64,000 nt of DNA from Magnetospira sp. QH-2 (GCF_000968135.1 NZ_FO538765.1:2864001-2928000); one strand, 5' to 3'; positions 26,035 through 35,625 are shown, counted from the first letter of the stretch. Numbers and translations: made by a program. The notes: generated by a model from the sequence alone, not told the origin.

Positions 26035-26421
26035 ATGAGCTATCATTTCACCACCACTCTTTCCACCTCCATGGATGCCGCCATCGAGACGGTCACCGCG
26101 GCCCTTCAGGCCAAGGGGTTTGGTGTCTTGACCACCATCGACGTGGGAGCGACGCTGAAAAAGAAGCTGGACGTGGATTTCCGGCCCTACGTGATCCTCG
26201 GTGCCTGCAATCCGGGCTTCGCCCACAAGGCGTTGCAGGCCGAGGACAAGATCGGTGTCATGCTGCCTTGCAATGTGATCTTGCAGGAATCCGAAGCCGG
26301 GACCATCGAGGTTTCGGCGGTGGACCCGATTGCCTCCATGCAGGCCATCGAGAACCAAGCCCTGGGCGATATCGCGACACAGGTCCAAGGACTGCTCAAG
26401 TCCGTCATCGACGAACTCTGA
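26035..26421 (+). CDS. DUF302 family protein
   Basis: The 128-residue protein matches the DUF302 pattern: YHFTTTLSTSMDAAIETVTAALQAKGFGVL, then YVILGACNPGFAHKAL and IGVMLPCNVIL. The fold is a small alpha/beta domain with two conserved Cys. It often lies next to redox or copper proteins. Here it sits between purB and a multicopper oxidase (12 nt before the latter), so a link to copper or redox stress is plausible. Function is unknown. Confidence 0.9.
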   Translation: MSYHFTTTLSTSMDAAIETVTAALQAKGFGVLTTIDVGATLKKKLDVDFRPYVILGACNPGFAHKALQAEDKIGVMLPCNVILQESEAGTIEVSAVDPIASMQAIENQALGDIATQVQGLLKSVIDEL

Positions 26422-26433
26422 AGGATTGGCCCC

Positions 26434-27846
26434 TTGGATCGTCGACAATTCCTCATCGGCGGTAGCGCCCTGGTGGCAAGCACCGCGCTCCCGCGCCTCC
26501 CTGCCGAGGCCATGGAATCCCGTCGACTGACCGCCAAACCGGCGACCGTCGCCTTTTTTGGTCCCGAGGAACCGGCCACGCCGGTCTGGGCCTATGACGG
26601 GGCCGTTCCGGGGCCGGTCCTGCGTGCCAAGCAAGGGGAATCACTGAAGGCTACCCTGGAGAACGGTCTGGCTGACCCGACGACCATCCATTGGCACGGG
26701 TTGCGGACACCCAACGCCATGGACGGCGTGCCCTTTCTGACCCAACCGCCCGTCCTGCCCGGAGAAGACTTCCTGTACGATATTCCGCTCCAGGATGCCG
26801 GAACCTTCTGGTACCACCCCCACGTCAACAGTGCCGAGCAGGTGGGGCGCGGGCTGTCCGGTGCCCTGGTGGTGGAGGAAAAGGACCCGCCCCGCGTGGA
26901 CCGGGACCTGGTCTGGCAGATCGATGATTGGCGGCTCCAGGAGGATGGCAATTTGGCTCCCTTCGGGGGCTTTCATGACAAAGCCCATGGGGGTCGACTG
27001 GGTAACGTCGCCACCATCAACGGCAAGGTGGGCGAATCGTTACGGGTCAGAGCAGGCGAGCGCATCCGATTGCGGCTCGTCAACAGCGCTAATGCCCGCA
27101 CATTCGGGCTTTCCTTCGGCGATTTGGATCCCTGGCTCATGGCCCGTGACGGCCATCCGGTCGAACCGCGACGCATGGGCACCGGCCTGGTGGTCCTGCC
27201 TCCCGGCGGACGGAGTGATCTGATCATCGATCTGAACGGCAAGCCGGCAGACAAGATCAAGGTCGTGGACAGCTACTATTCCCGGTCGGTCTACACCCTC
27301 GCAGAGATTCACTATTCGGACGAGTCCCCCTTGCGACGCGCCCCCCTGCCCACCCCCAATCCTTTTCCCGCCAATCCGGTGGCCCTCCCCGATCCCAAGA
27401 TCACCGAAATCCATGAAATGGTGTTCCAGGGCGGCGCCATGGGCGGCCTGCGCAGCGCCGACTACAAAGGCACCGAAATGGGCCTGCGCGAGATCGCCCA
27501 AATGGGTCTGGTCTGGGCAGTGAACGGCAAGGTCCTGCCGCCGATGGAAGAAGGGGACCTGGGCGACCCGATGCTGGACATGAAACTAGGCCGTACCTAT
27601 CGTTTGCGCTGGCGCAACGATACGGCTTTCGACCACCCCATCCACATGCATGGCCATTCGTTCCACCTGCTGTCCCGCAACGGCAAGAATCTGGAAAGGC
27701 CGGTGATTCTGGATACAGTTCTGATTCAGCCAGACCAATATGTGGACGTGGCTTTCGTCGCCGACAATCCGGGTGACTGGGCGCTGCATTGCCATATTCT
27801 TGAACATGCCGCCGCCGGGATGATGGGATTCCTGCGGGTAAGCTAA
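26434..27846 (+). CDS. Tat-exported multicopper oxidase (CueO/laccase type)
   Basis: The 470-residue periplasmic enzyme oxidises Cu(I) or phenolic substrates at a type 1 copper and reduces O2 at a trinuclear centre. The N-terminus DRRQFLIGGSALVAS is a twin-arginine signal. All four copper-binding blocks are present: HWHG, WYHPHV, HPIHMHGHSF and HCHILEHAAAGMM. It starts with TTG at 26434; no ATG lies in a suitable place. It lacks the long Met-rich insert of E. coli CueO. Confidence 0.94.
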   Translation: MDRRQFLIGGSALVASTALPRLPAEAMESRRLTAKPATVAFFGPEEPATPVWAYDGAVPGPVLRAKQGESLKATLENGLADPTTIHWHGLRTPNAMDGVPFLTQPPVLPGEDFLYDIPLQDAGTFWYHPHVNSAEQVGRGLSGALVVEEKDPPRVDRDLVWQIDDWRLQEDGNLAPFGGFHDKAHGGRLGNVATINGKVGESLRVRAGERIRLRLVNSANARTFGLSFGDLDPWLMARDGHPVEPRRMGTGLVVLPPGGRSDLIIDLNGKPADKIKVVDSYYSRSVYTLAEIHYSDESPLRRAPLPTPNPFPANPVALPDPKITEIHEMVFQGGAMGGLRSADYKGTEMGLREIAQMGLVWAVNGKVLPPMEEGDLGDPMLDMKLGRTYRLRWRNDTAFDHPIHMHGHSFHLLSRNGKNLERPVILDTVLIQPDQYVDVAFVADNPGDWALHCHILEHAAAGMMGFLRVS

Positions 27847-27879
27847 AGTATCCGTCTTGATCAAGGACTGATACTTTAG
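27843..27879 (+). terminator. Stem-loop at the end of the multicopper oxidase gene
   Basis: A perfect 10-bp stem (CTAAAGTATC / GATACTTTAG) begins within the stop codon of the oxidase gene. Its 17-nt loop contains the palindrome CTTGATCAAG. No T-run follows, so it may stabilise the transcript end or act as a weak terminator. The remaining 27880-27988 interval is presumably the promoter of the ABC transporter. Confidence 0.5.
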
Positions 27880-27988
27880 GGCCTGGAGACTGTCAAATCC
27901 TAGTGGTTCAAACCAGATGTGCATTGCAAAATTGACAGCGATGTGACACACCATCGGCAGTCGCGTCAGCCACCCAGGACCCTGGTTC

Positions 27989-29551
27989 ATGGCCTCAGCA
28001 AGTCCATCGGAAACGCCGCCCCGCCTCGAATTGATCGGTGTCAGCAAACGCTTTCCCGGCTGCCTTGCCAACGACGACATTTTCCTGACCATCGCCCCCG
28101 GTGAGATCCATGCTCTGCTGGGTGAGAACGGCGCCGGGAAGAGCACGCTGGTTAAGTACGTTTATGGTGTCCAAAAGGCCGATTCCGGCCATATGCGCTG
28201 GGAAGGCCGGGAATGCCATCCGGATTCGCCACAGCGAGCTCGGGCCATGGGAATCGGCATGGTGTTCCAGCATTTCTCCCTGTTCGAAGCCATGACCGTG
28301 CGGGAGAACATCGCCCTCGCCCTGCCCGCCGAGGAAGCGGGCACCGGCAGCGGCCTGCGCAAGCGAATCGTATCGGTCTCGGAGTCCTATGGCCTGCCCC
28401 TGGATCCGGACCGCTACGTTCATAGCCTGTCGGCGGGGGAACGGCAGCGCATCGAGATCGTCCGTTGTCTGTTGCAGAATCCCAAATTGCTGATCATGGA
28501 CGAACCCACGTCGGTGTTGACCCCACAGGAAGCAGACCGGCTGTTCGAGACCCTGCGGCGGCTGTCAACGGAGGGGGTCTCCATTCTCTATATTTCCCAT
28601 CGATTGGCGGAAATCCGTTCCCTGTGTCACCGGGCGACCATTTTGCGCAATGGCCGAGTAGTGGACCATTGCGACCCGAGACAGGAAACCGCCCGCACCC
28701 TGGCCGAAAAAATGATGGGCGAATCCGCCGCCGTGGCCCGCGAACGGGCGGCGGTGCAATTGACCGCCGAGCGTCTGTCCTTGACCTGCTCCCATTTGGA
28801 ATCCGACGAGCCCCATGGCACCGATCTGAAAGATGTCAGCCTGTCGGTGCGCGGCGGCGAGATCTTGGGCATTGCCGGAATCGCCGGAAACGGCCAGGCG
28901 GAACTGATGGCGGTGATCAGCGGCGAACGGAAGATGGACGATGCCAAGGCCATCCTCATAGACGGTACCGCCGCCGGTCACATGGGCCCGCGCCATCGGC
29001 GGCGCCTGGGCCTTTTTTATGTGCCCGAGGAACGCCTGGGCCATGGCACCGTGCCGGATATGCCCTTGTGGGAGAATGCCTTGCTCAGTGCCCGGGGCAG
29101 CGGCATGGTGGGGCTGGGCGGCTTCATTCGCCGAAGCACGGCCAAAAGCTTTGCCGGGTCGGTGGTTGATCGCTTCCGGGTCAAGACCGCCGGAATCGGC
29201 CATGCGGCCACCAGCCTATCAGGCGGCAATCTGCAGAAATTCATCATCGGTCGCGAGATCCATCAAACGCCCAACGTGCTGGTGGCCATGCAGCCCACTT
29301 GGGGGGTCGATGCCGGATCGGCCCTGGCCATCCGCCAGGCCCTGCTGGATCTGGCCTCAGGCGGCGCGGCGGTGGTGGTGGTCACTCAGGATCTGGACGA
29401 ATTGCTGGAAATCAGTACCCGCGTATCGGTGATGTGCGAAGGCAAGCTGATTGATGCCGGGCCGGTGGATACGGTCAGCGTCGAACATGTGGGCCTGTTG
29501 ATGGGTGGTCTGCATGGCAATATCAGTGACGCGGAGGTCCTTTCCGTATGA
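27989..29551 (+). CDS. ABC transporter ATPase, BMP/nucleoside type
   Basis: The 520-residue protein has two fused ATP-binding cassettes, as in RbsA/NupO/YufO proteins. The first has Walker A GENGAGKST (45-53), signature LSAGERQRIEI and Walker B LLIMDEPTSVL. The second has a degenerate Walker A (GIAGNGQAEL) and signature LSGGNLQKFIIGRE. This asymmetry is normal for the family. It energises uptake through the two permeases that follow; its end overlaps the first permease start by 4 nt. Confidence 0.94.
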   Translation: MASASPSETPPRLELIGVSKRFPGCLANDDIFLTIAPGEIHALLGENGAGKSTLVKYVYGVQKADSGHMRWEGRECHPDSPQRARAMGIGMVFQHFSLFEAMTVRENIALALPAEEAGTGSGLRKRIVSVSESYGLPLDPDRYVHSLSAGERQRIEIVRCLLQNPKLLIMDEPTSVLTPQEADRLFETLRRLSTEGVSILYISHRLAEIRSLCHRATILRNGRVVDHCDPRQETARTLAEKMMGESAAVARERAAVQLTAERLSLTCSHLESDEPHGTDLKDVSLSVRGGEILGIAGIAGNGQAELMAVISGERKMDDAKAILIDGTAAGHMGPRHRRRLGLFYVPEERLGHGTVPDMPLWENALLSARGSGMVGLGGFIRRSTAKSFAGSVVDRFRVKTAGIGHAATSLSGGNLQKFIIGREIHQTPNVLVAMQPTWGVDAGSALAIRQALLDLASGGAAVVVVTQDLDELLEISTRVSVMCEGKLIDAGPVDTVSVEHVGLLMGGLHGNISDAEVLSV

Positions 29552-30621
29552 TGTCCCTGGAAGCTCGTCCGGAACTCTCTCGCGCCTGGGTCTATTTGAG
29601 CCCGGTGCTGGCGGTGGTTCTGACCATGCTCTCGGGCGCTTTGCTGTTCGGCCTGTTGGGTTATGCCCCGCTGGCCGCTTTGTCGGCCTATTTCATTGAG
29701 CCCGTCTCGTCGCTGTATGGCTTGGCCGAGTTGGGGGTCAAGGCGACACCCATTGTACTTTGTGCCGTGGGCCTGGCCCTCGGGTTCCGGGCCGGGGTAT
29801 GGAACATCGGGGCCGAGGGACAACTGACCCTGGGGGCTCTGGGTGGCGGTGGCATGGCCTTGGTGCTCTATGAAGTCGAGGGCTTCTGGGTGCTTCCCGT
29901 GATGGCCTTGGGCGCCATGGTGGCGGGCATGGCCTGGGCCTCCATCACCGCCCTGCTGCGCACCCGCTTCAATACCAACGAGATCTTGACCAGCCTGATG
30001 TTGGTTTATGTGTCCCTGGAACTGTTGAAGTATCTGGTGCATGGCCCCTGGCGTGACCCGGACGGTATGAACTTCCCGGAATCGCGCTTGTTCCACGATG
30101 CGGCGTTGCTGCCGGTAATGCTGGATGATACCCGCCTGCACCTGGGGGCCCTGGTCGCCCTGGTGGCTGTCGGGCTGGCTTGGCTGGCCTTTGGACGCCA
30201 CATGCTTGGTTTCCAATTGCGGGTCATCGGACAGGCCCCGCGCGCCGCCCGGTTTGCCGGGTTCAGCGAAAAAGGCACGGTGTGGTTCGCCATGCTGCTC
30301 ACCGGCGCATTGGCCGGTCTGGCCGGTATGTTCGAGGTCGCCGGGCCGGTGGGACAGTTGATGCCAACCATCTCGCCTGGCTATGGTTTCACCGCCATTA
30401 TCGTCGCCTTTCTCGGGCGCCTGCATCCCATCGGTGTTTTGCTGGCCGGGCTGCTCATGGCTCTGACCTATCTGGGCGGCGAGAACGCGCAGATCGTGCT
30501 CAACATGCCCAACGCGGTCACCGGTGTGTTTCAGGGGCTGCTGCTGTTTTATCTTCTGGCTTGCGATCTGCTGGTGCGGTATCGCCTCCGCTGGCATCGC
30601 AGCGAGGAGGCACGCCCATGA
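29548..30621 (+). CDS. ABC transporter permease, BMP/nucleoside type (first)
   Basis: The 357-residue permease has about nine helices and BPD_transp_2 signatures GVWNIGAEGQLTLGALGG and FNTNEILTSLMLVYVSLELL. It corresponds to the larger permease (NupP/YufP) of nucleoside-type ABC systems. It overlaps its neighbours by 4 nt at both ends, so the transporter is made as a coupled unit. Confidence 0.94.
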   Translation: MMSLEARPELSRAWVYLSPVLAVVLTMLSGALLFGLLGYAPLAALSAYFIEPVSSLYGLAELGVKATPIVLCAVGLALGFRAGVWNIGAEGQLTLGALGGGGMALVLYEVEGFWVLPVMALGAMVAGMAWASITALLRTRFNTNEILTSLMLVYVSLELLKYLVHGPWRDPDGMNFPESRLFHDAALLPVMLDDTRLHLGALVALVAVGLAWLAFGRHMLGFQLRVIGQAPRAARFAGFSEKGTVWFAMLLTGALAGLAGMFEVAGPVGQLMPTISPGYGFTAIIVAFLGRLHPIGVLLAGLLMALTYLGGENAQIVLNMPNAVTGVFQGLLLFYLLACDLLVRYRLRWHRSEEARP

Positions 30622-31550
30622 GCGGTGACTCCATCCTCGTCGTCTCGGCCCTGTTGACCATTGTCACCGCCGCCACGCCGCTGATCCTGGCCGCCACCGG
30701 GGAACTGGTGACCGAGAAATCCGGGGTGCTGAATCTGGGTGTCGAAGGCATGATGGTGGTCGGCGCGGTCACCGCCTTCATGACCGGCATCACCACAGAC
30801 AACAGCCTGCTCGCGGTCGTTGCCGGGGCTGCCGGAGGCGCGGCCATGGCCCTGCTGTTCGCCGTGCTCACCCTCACCTTGATGGCCAACCAGGTGGCCA
30901 CCGGCCTGGCCCTGACCCTGTTCGGCCTCGGGCTTAGTGCGCTGCTTGGCCATGACTTTGTCGGCGAGAGCTTCCATGGCCTCGACCGAATCCATATTCA
31001 CGGCCTGACCGAGATCCCCGTGATCGGCCCTTTGCTGTTCGGCCTCGATCCGTTGGTCTATGTCTCCATGCTCCTGGTCGCTATGGTCTGGTGGTTTTTG
31101 CAAAAGACCCGCGGCGGAATGATCCTGCGCGCGGTGGGCGAAAATCACGAGGCGGCACACCTGATCGGCTATCGTGTTGTCGCCATCCGCTATGCCGCCG
31201 TGACCTTTGGTGGCGCTCTTTCGGGGTTGGGCGGGGCCTACCTATCCTTGGTCTACACCCCCCTGTGGGTGGAGAACATGACCGCCGGGCGCGGCTGGAT
31301 CGCGCTGGCCTTGGTGGTGTTTGCCTCCTGGCGGCCCTGGCGGGTGATCCTCGGCGCCTACCTGTTCGGCGGCATCACCATCATTCAATTGCATGTGCAG
31401 GGCGCGGGCATCGACATCGCGCCACAGTTCCTGGCCATGCTGCCCTATCTGGCCACCATTTTGGTGCTGGCCGTCATTTCCTCACGGGCGGGTCGACACC
31501 GCCTCAGCGCTCCGGCCTGCCTCGGTCGGCAATTTCACGCGTCCGGTTGA
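30618..31550 (+). CDS. ABC transporter permease, BMP/nucleoside type (second)
   Basis: The 310-residue permease has about eight helices. Family features are SGVLNLGVEGMMVVGAV and RAVGENHEAAHLIGYRV, with the EAA-like loop in GGALSGLGGAYLSLVYTP. It corresponds to NupQ/YufQ. ATG 30618 overlaps the stop of the first permease. Together with the first permease it forms the channel for the substrate delivered by the lipoprotein/BMP binding protein downstream. Confidence 0.94.
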   Translation: MSGDSILVVSALLTIVTAATPLILAATGELVTEKSGVLNLGVEGMMVVGAVTAFMTGITTDNSLLAVVAGAAGGAAMALLFAVLTLTLMANQVATGLALTLFGLGLSALLGHDFVGESFHGLDRIHIHGLTEIPVIGPLLFGLDPLVYVSMLLVAMVWWFLQKTRGGMILRAVGENHEAAHLIGYRVVAIRYAAVTFGGALSGLGGAYLSLVYTPLWVENMTAGRGWIALALVVFASWRPWRVILGAYLFGGITIIQLHVQGAGIDIAPQFLAMLPYLATILVLAVISSRAGRHRLSAPACLGRQFHASG

Positions 31551-31597
31551 CGGACCTGTTGGTTAATCGTCTTTCAGAGAACAAGGAGATCCAATCC

Positions 31598-32674
31598 ATG
31601 ATGTCATTACGCAAAACCCTGACGGCCGCCGCCGTCGTCCTCGGCCTCGCGGCGGGCTCCGCCCAGGCCGCCGATCCGACCAAGATCGGCTTCGTCTATG
31701 TGGGTCCCATTGGGGATCACGGCTGGAGCTATCAGCATGACCAGGGCCGCTTGGCCGTGGAGAAGGCCTTTGGTGACAAGGTCAAGACCACCTATGTGGA
31801 GAAGGTCCCCGAAGGCGCAGATGCCCAGCGGGTGATCAATCAACTGGCCTCGACGGGCCATGACTTGATCTTCACCACCTCGTTTGGCTTCATGAACCCG
31901 ACCCTGAAAGTGGCCAAGCGCTTTCCCAAGGTAAAGTTCGAGCATGCCACCGGCTTCAAGCGCTCGAACAATGTCGCCACCTATTCCTCGCGCTTCTACG
32001 AGGGCCGCTATGTGGTCGGCCATATTGCCGGCAAAATGACCAAGAGCAACGTACTGGGCTATGTGGCCTCGTTCCCGATCCCCGAAGTGGTGCGCGGCAT
32101 CAACGCCACCATCCTTGGTGCCCGGCAGGTCAATCCCGATGTCACCATCAAGGTCATCTGGGTCAACTCCTGGTTCGATCCGGGCAAGGAAGCCGATGCC
32201 GCCCGGGCGCTAATCGACCAGGGTGTCGACGTGATCTTGCAACATACGGACTCCCCGGCGCCGGTGCAGGTGGCCGAGGAGCGCGGCGTCTGGGCCGTGG
32301 GCCAGGCGTCCGATATGAAGCGTTTCGGCGAGAAGGTACACCTGACCGCCATCGTCGATGACTGGGCTCCCTATTACGTTCAGCAGACCAAGGCGCTCAT
32401 GGACGGCACCTGGAAGTCCATGGATACCTGGGGTGGCCTGAATACCGGCATGGTCAAGTTGACCGAGTATAATCCCGCCATTCCCGCTGACGTGGTGGCC
32501 TTGGCCGAGAAAATCCGCATGGGCATCGAGGATGGTTCCGTGCATCCCTTCGCCGGACCGATCAAGGGCCAGGACGGCAAGATCGTGGTCAAGGATGGAG
32601 AAACCCTTGACGATGGCGCGCTGGCCGGGATGAAGTTCTATGTGGAAGGCGTACAAGGCAAACTGCCCCAGTAG
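31598..32674 (+). CDS. BMP-family substrate-binding protein
   Basis: The 358-residue periplasmic protein has a cleavable signal (AAAVVLGLAAGSAQAADP; no lipobox Cys) and a type I periplasmic-binding fold of the BMP/PnrA family. Typical motifs are VGPIGDHGWSYQHDQG, FTTSFGFMNPTLKVAKRFP and YVASFPIPEVVRGINA. Such proteins bind purine nucleosides or related bases. AAGGAG lies 9 nt before the ATG. The substrate of this one cannot be read from the sequence; nearby purB hints at purine metabolism only weakly. Confidence 0.93.
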   Translation: MMSLRKTLTAAAVVLGLAAGSAQAADPTKIGFVYVGPIGDHGWSYQHDQGRLAVEKAFGDKVKTTYVEKVPEGADAQRVINQLASTGHDLIFTTSFGFMNPTLKVAKRFPKVKFEHATGFKRSNNVATYSSRFYEGRYVVGHIAGKMTKSNVLGYVASFPIPEVVRGINATILGARQVNPDVTIKVIWVNSWFDPGKEADAARALIDQGVDVILQHTDSPAPVQVAEERGVWAVGQASDMKRFGEKVHLTAIVDDWAPYYVQQTKALMDGTWKSMDTWGGLNTGMVKLTEYNPAIPADVVALAEKIRMGIEDGSVHPFAGPIKGQDGKIVVKDGETLDDGALAGMKFYVEGVQGKLPQ

Positions 32675-32694
32675 TCAGGCCTTCCCACACGACA

Positions 32695-32722
32695 AAGCCC
32701 CCGCCCTGCCCGGCGGGGGCTT
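32695..32722 (+). terminator. Strong GC-rich terminator hairpin after the BMP gene
   Basis: A perfect 11-bp stem, AAGCCCCCGCC / GGCGGGGGCTT, with a 6-nt loop follows 20 nt after the stop. The T tail is short (CTTCTCC), but the A-rich start and stem strength fit an intrinsic terminator for the transporter operon. It can also serve the opposite strand. Confidence 0.85.
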
Positions 32723-32744
32723 CTCCGTCCGCCCACCCAAAGGG

Positions 32745-33179
32745 TCAGTTGCCGTCGATGCGTCCGCGCAGCCAAGCGCAAAGCTCGAAGGCCATGTCAC
32801 GCCGGTCGCCGCTTTCAGACGTTTGCAATTCGCCTAGCTTGCCCGCCACCTCGTCCAACAGCATCCGATACCGGGCGGCTTGATTATTGGCCACCATGAC
32901 CTCGGTGGTCAGATGCCGCACGTCATCGGCCAGTTCCCGTTGCGACGGCAGCGTCTTGTTGTCGTTGATCCCCTTGCTGGGATTGGCGCGGATATGGGCC
33001 ACCCGCTCCACCATCAAGGAATCAGCCATATCCAGGGACGGCGCGATGCATTTGACCCGTTCCAGGTCCACATGCCCCTCGAAGGTCGGAATGCCCGCCG
33101 CCAGAAGACGCTTGTTGAGGTCGGAGCGGCTGACGCCCATCATGCGCGCGGCCTTGGAAACGGCAATCGGTTTACCCAT
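32745..33179 (-). CDS. Small helix-turn-helix protein of unknown function
   Basis: The 144-residue protein begins MGKPIAVSKAARMMGVSRSD, an excisionase/MerR-like helix-turn-helix (residues about 5-30), followed by a short wing (TFEGHVDLERV). The C-terminal part is helical and may be a coiled coil (RELADDVRHLTTEVMVANNQ). ATG 33179 is chosen because translation of the longer frame (to 33248) would add an unrelated hydrophobic leader. It is probably a DNA-binding regulator; the target is unknown. A 122-bp AT-rich gap separates it from the GNAT gene. Confidence 0.7.
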   Translation of the reverse strand: MGKPIAVSKAARMMGVSRSDLNKRLLAAGIPTFEGHVDLERVKCIAPSLDMADSLMVERVAHIRANPSKGINDNKTLPSQRELADDVRHLTTEVMVANNQAARYRMLLDEVAGKLGELQTSESGDRRDMAFELCAWLRGRIDGN

Positions 33180-33301
33180 GGAGACATTCCCTGGTATCAA
33201 GAAAACAAGGTTCAACAAACATATTGGACTGTTGAAAATATTATACAAGGCCTCTATGCATAAATTAGACGCTTGTCATATATCCAAGGAGTCGCGCCGC
33301 T

Positions 33302-33886
33302 GTGAGCCCCATCCCGCAACTGCATGAGACCGTGACCTATCTGGAAATGACCCAGCCACCGGGACAATGGGCAATGCCGCCGCGCCCGGCGGATTGGAAT
33401 CTGGTGCGTTTGGATCAGGCCACGCCGGCCTACTACAGGGATCTGCAGCGGATCATTGGAGAGCCTTGGCTGTGGCGGGAACGGTTGATGATGGATGACA
33501 CGACCCTTTCGGCAATCCTGGAGAAGCCGGAAACGGAACTCTCCGTGCTGCACCTTTCCGATGGGCTGGCAGGCATGTTGGAACTGGACTGGTCGCGACC
33601 GAACGAGGTGGAAATCGCCTTTCTCGGTCTGGCCCCCGACCGCATCGGCCAAGGCCTGGGTGCTCCATTGATGGCCGAAGCCCAGGAACGGGCCTGGAGC
33701 GATCCTCGCACCAAACGGGTCTGGCTGCATACCTGCACCTATGACCATCCGGGTGCGCTGGATTTCTACCGCGCCTGGGGTTTCACGCCCTATCTGCGCG
33801 AGGAAAACTGGTTCGAAGATCCAAGGCTCACAGGGGTGCTACCGCGCCACGCGGCGCCCCATGTGCCTTTGGCAGGGTCGGACTAA
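33302..33886 (+). CDS. GNAT-family N-acetyltransferase
   Basis: The 194-residue protein has an acetyl-CoA-binding region recognisable as EIAFLGLAPDRIGQGLGAPL (motif A, R/Q-x-x-G-x-G/A) and the later YDHPGALDFYRAWGF motif. The start is GTG, preceded by CAAGGAGTCG. The substrate is unknown. Its stop overlaps the stop of a small convergent gene by 3-4 nt. Confidence 0.9.
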   Translation: MSPIPQLHETVTYLEMTQPPGQWAMPPRPADWNLVRLDQATPAYYRDLQRIIGEPWLWRERLMMDDTTLSAILEKPETELSVLHLSDGLAGMLELDWSRPNEVEIAFLGLAPDRIGQGLGAPLMAEAQERAWSDPRTKRVWLHTCTYDHPGALDFYRAWGFTPYLREENWFEDPRLTGVLPRHAAPHVPLAGSD

Positions 33887-34026
33887 GCCTGCGCCCCGCC
33901 ATCATGGCGACCGGCTTCATAGCCGCTGTGATAGAGCTCGAACAGGGCGGCAATCGCCAGGATCACCGGCACCGCCAGGACCAAGGCAACAATCAACGCC
34001 ACGAGAATAGTTAGGATGGAACCCAT
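33883..34026 (-). CDS. Small single-helix membrane protein (47 residues)
   Basis: A short frame starts at the ATG complementary to 34024-34026, with a good Shine-Dalgarno (GGAGGCGC) upstream. The product is almost entirely one long hydrophobic helix (about residues 3-30) followed by a polar tail with YHSGYEAGRHDGG. No family is recognised. The upstream 34027-34159 interval is AT-rich and probably carries its promoter. Confidence 0.55.
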   Translation of the reverse strand: MGSILTILVALIVALVLAVPVILAIAALFELYHSGYEAGRHDGGAQA

Positions 34027-34159
34027 GATGCGCCTCCGTTTGTGTTTCTGTATGAGGCCTAATTTATAAGAACATTCTAATATAATTGGACAAAAATGTC
34101 AATGGGAATCTAAAAAACAACTATCTATCAATTGACTATCGTGGGATCGAATGAGGATA

Positions 34160-35536
34160 TCAGGCCTGTTCCGACAAGGTAAAATAGAAGCTTGTACCCG
34201 AGTCCCGATCCGGGCCGACCCAGATCTCCCCGCCGTGCCGCTCAACGATTTTCTTGCACAGTGCCAGGCCGATGCCCGTTCCTTCGTACTTGCCCCGATC
34301 ATGCAAGCGCTGGAAAACTTCGAAGATCCTTTTCCGGTCGGCGCTCTTGATGCCGATCCCATTGTCCTGGATCACGAAGCGCCAAGAGTCATTGACGCGT
34401 TCCGCCGACACATGAATTCGTGGTGGCGTTCCCGGTGTGCAGTACTTCAAGGCATTGCCCAGCAGATTCTCCAGCAGCCGCATCAACTGAACCTTCTCAC
34501 CATGGACCACCGGGAGCGGATCATGGGTGACCACCGCATTGCTTTCGGCGATACGGACCCGCTAGTCGGCTTCGACAATGGATAAAATGATATTCATGTC
34601 GCACTGCTCGACGAGCATGTCCCTTCGATTGATACGCGACAGTTCCAGCAGGCCTTGAATAAGATCGTGCATCCGCGTCGATCCCTCGAGGGCAAATCCG
34701 ATGAACTCATCGGCCTCCTCGTCCAACTGGCCCTTGTAGCGCTTTTCCAGGAGTTGCACATAGCTGCTGACCATGCGCAACGGTTCTTGAAGATCGTGGG
34801 ACACCGCATAGGCGAACTGCTCCAATTCCGTATTGGAACGCAGCAGCTCTTGATTGAGGTCCTCCATTTGGTCCGCGTGGTCATCCAATTTTTGAATAAT
34901 CGGTCTGGTCAGGTGCCGGGCCCAGAAAAACGCCACGAAGGTGATAGCCAGGACCAGGGCGCCCCCTAACAGACCGACTCGGATATAGGGAGCCCGGAGT
35001 TCGGCAACATCGATCTTGGCCACCAGCCCCATTCCCAGATGCTCGATAGGCGCGTAGGCCGCCAGAACCTCGGTGGCGCGATAATCCAAGCCGATGACCG
35101 TGCCCGCCATCCCCTTCAAGGCGCGCCGCATGGGCTCAGCTTGATCCGACGAGACGGCAATAGGATCCGGAATTTGTCCCTGGGAATGGCGCTGCGGGAT
35201 CATGAAAAGGATCTGATCCCCCTGTCGCCGCCCCAGCACGTATTCACCGGTCTGGCCCAATTCCGCGCTTTCCAGATGGGCATCCAGAATTTGCGACAGG
35301 GTCAGTGCCGCCGGGCTGATGTCTTCATCGGAATGGTGAATCTGATCGAACCGGGCAACGGAATTCATCATCCGGACCTGGGCCTGGACCATCTCTTGAA
35401 GCATATGTTGTTGTTGAATGGTCGCCGCCTGATAAAGGGCCCAGGAAGAGATCGCCGCTCCAACGACAACCACGGTTACCATGACTACGGCAGCCACCCA
35501 TAACCGATGGCTGTCTGCCAGCCTTTGAAGAGACAT
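34160..35536 (-). pseudogene. Sensor histidine kinase interrupted by an in-frame TAG
   Basis: A membrane sensor kinase of about 458 codons. It has helix 1 (about 11-40), a periplasmic Cache-like domain (about 45-185), helix 2 (about 186-207), HisKA with H247 (AVSHDLQEPLRMV) and HATPase_c (NLLGNALKYC, DNGIGI, EGTGIGLALCKKIVERHGG). A TAG at 34562-34564 (codon 325) falls between HisKA and the ATPase domain. The frame continues with RVRIAESNAVVTHDPLPVV in perfect family register. A single-base change from Leu TTG would explain it. The reading is a recent nonsense mutation or a sequencing error. ATG 35536 follows AGAGGT. Confidence 0.85.
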
Positions 35537-35615
35537 GCTCCACACCTCTTACTTAACTGCCCGAACAAACCGGTTCGGGGCGCTCTCACGCCTCCCCGCA
35601 GCCAAGTTTTGTGCG

Positions 35616-35625
35616 TAGTATACTA
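35616..35625. promoter_or_regulatory. Palindrome TAGTATACTA upstream of the interrupted histidine kinase
   Basis: A perfect 10-bp palindrome about 80 bp ahead of the kinase start, in an AT-rich stretch with another near-palindrome (CCTATAAGTATAGG, 35634-35647). It is a possible operator or promoter. I see no gene in the rest of the 35537-35868 interval. Confidence 0.25.

Noticed and set aside
29386-30597. 403-codon open frame antisense to the first BMP-type permease
   Set aside because: Gln/His-rich shadow of a well-supported permease gene.
34562-34564. Programmed readthrough (pyrrolysine or suppressor) at the TAG in the histidine kinase
   Set aside because: No recoding signal or pyl genes are visible and the codon lies in an ordinary linker; a mutation or sequencing error is simpler.
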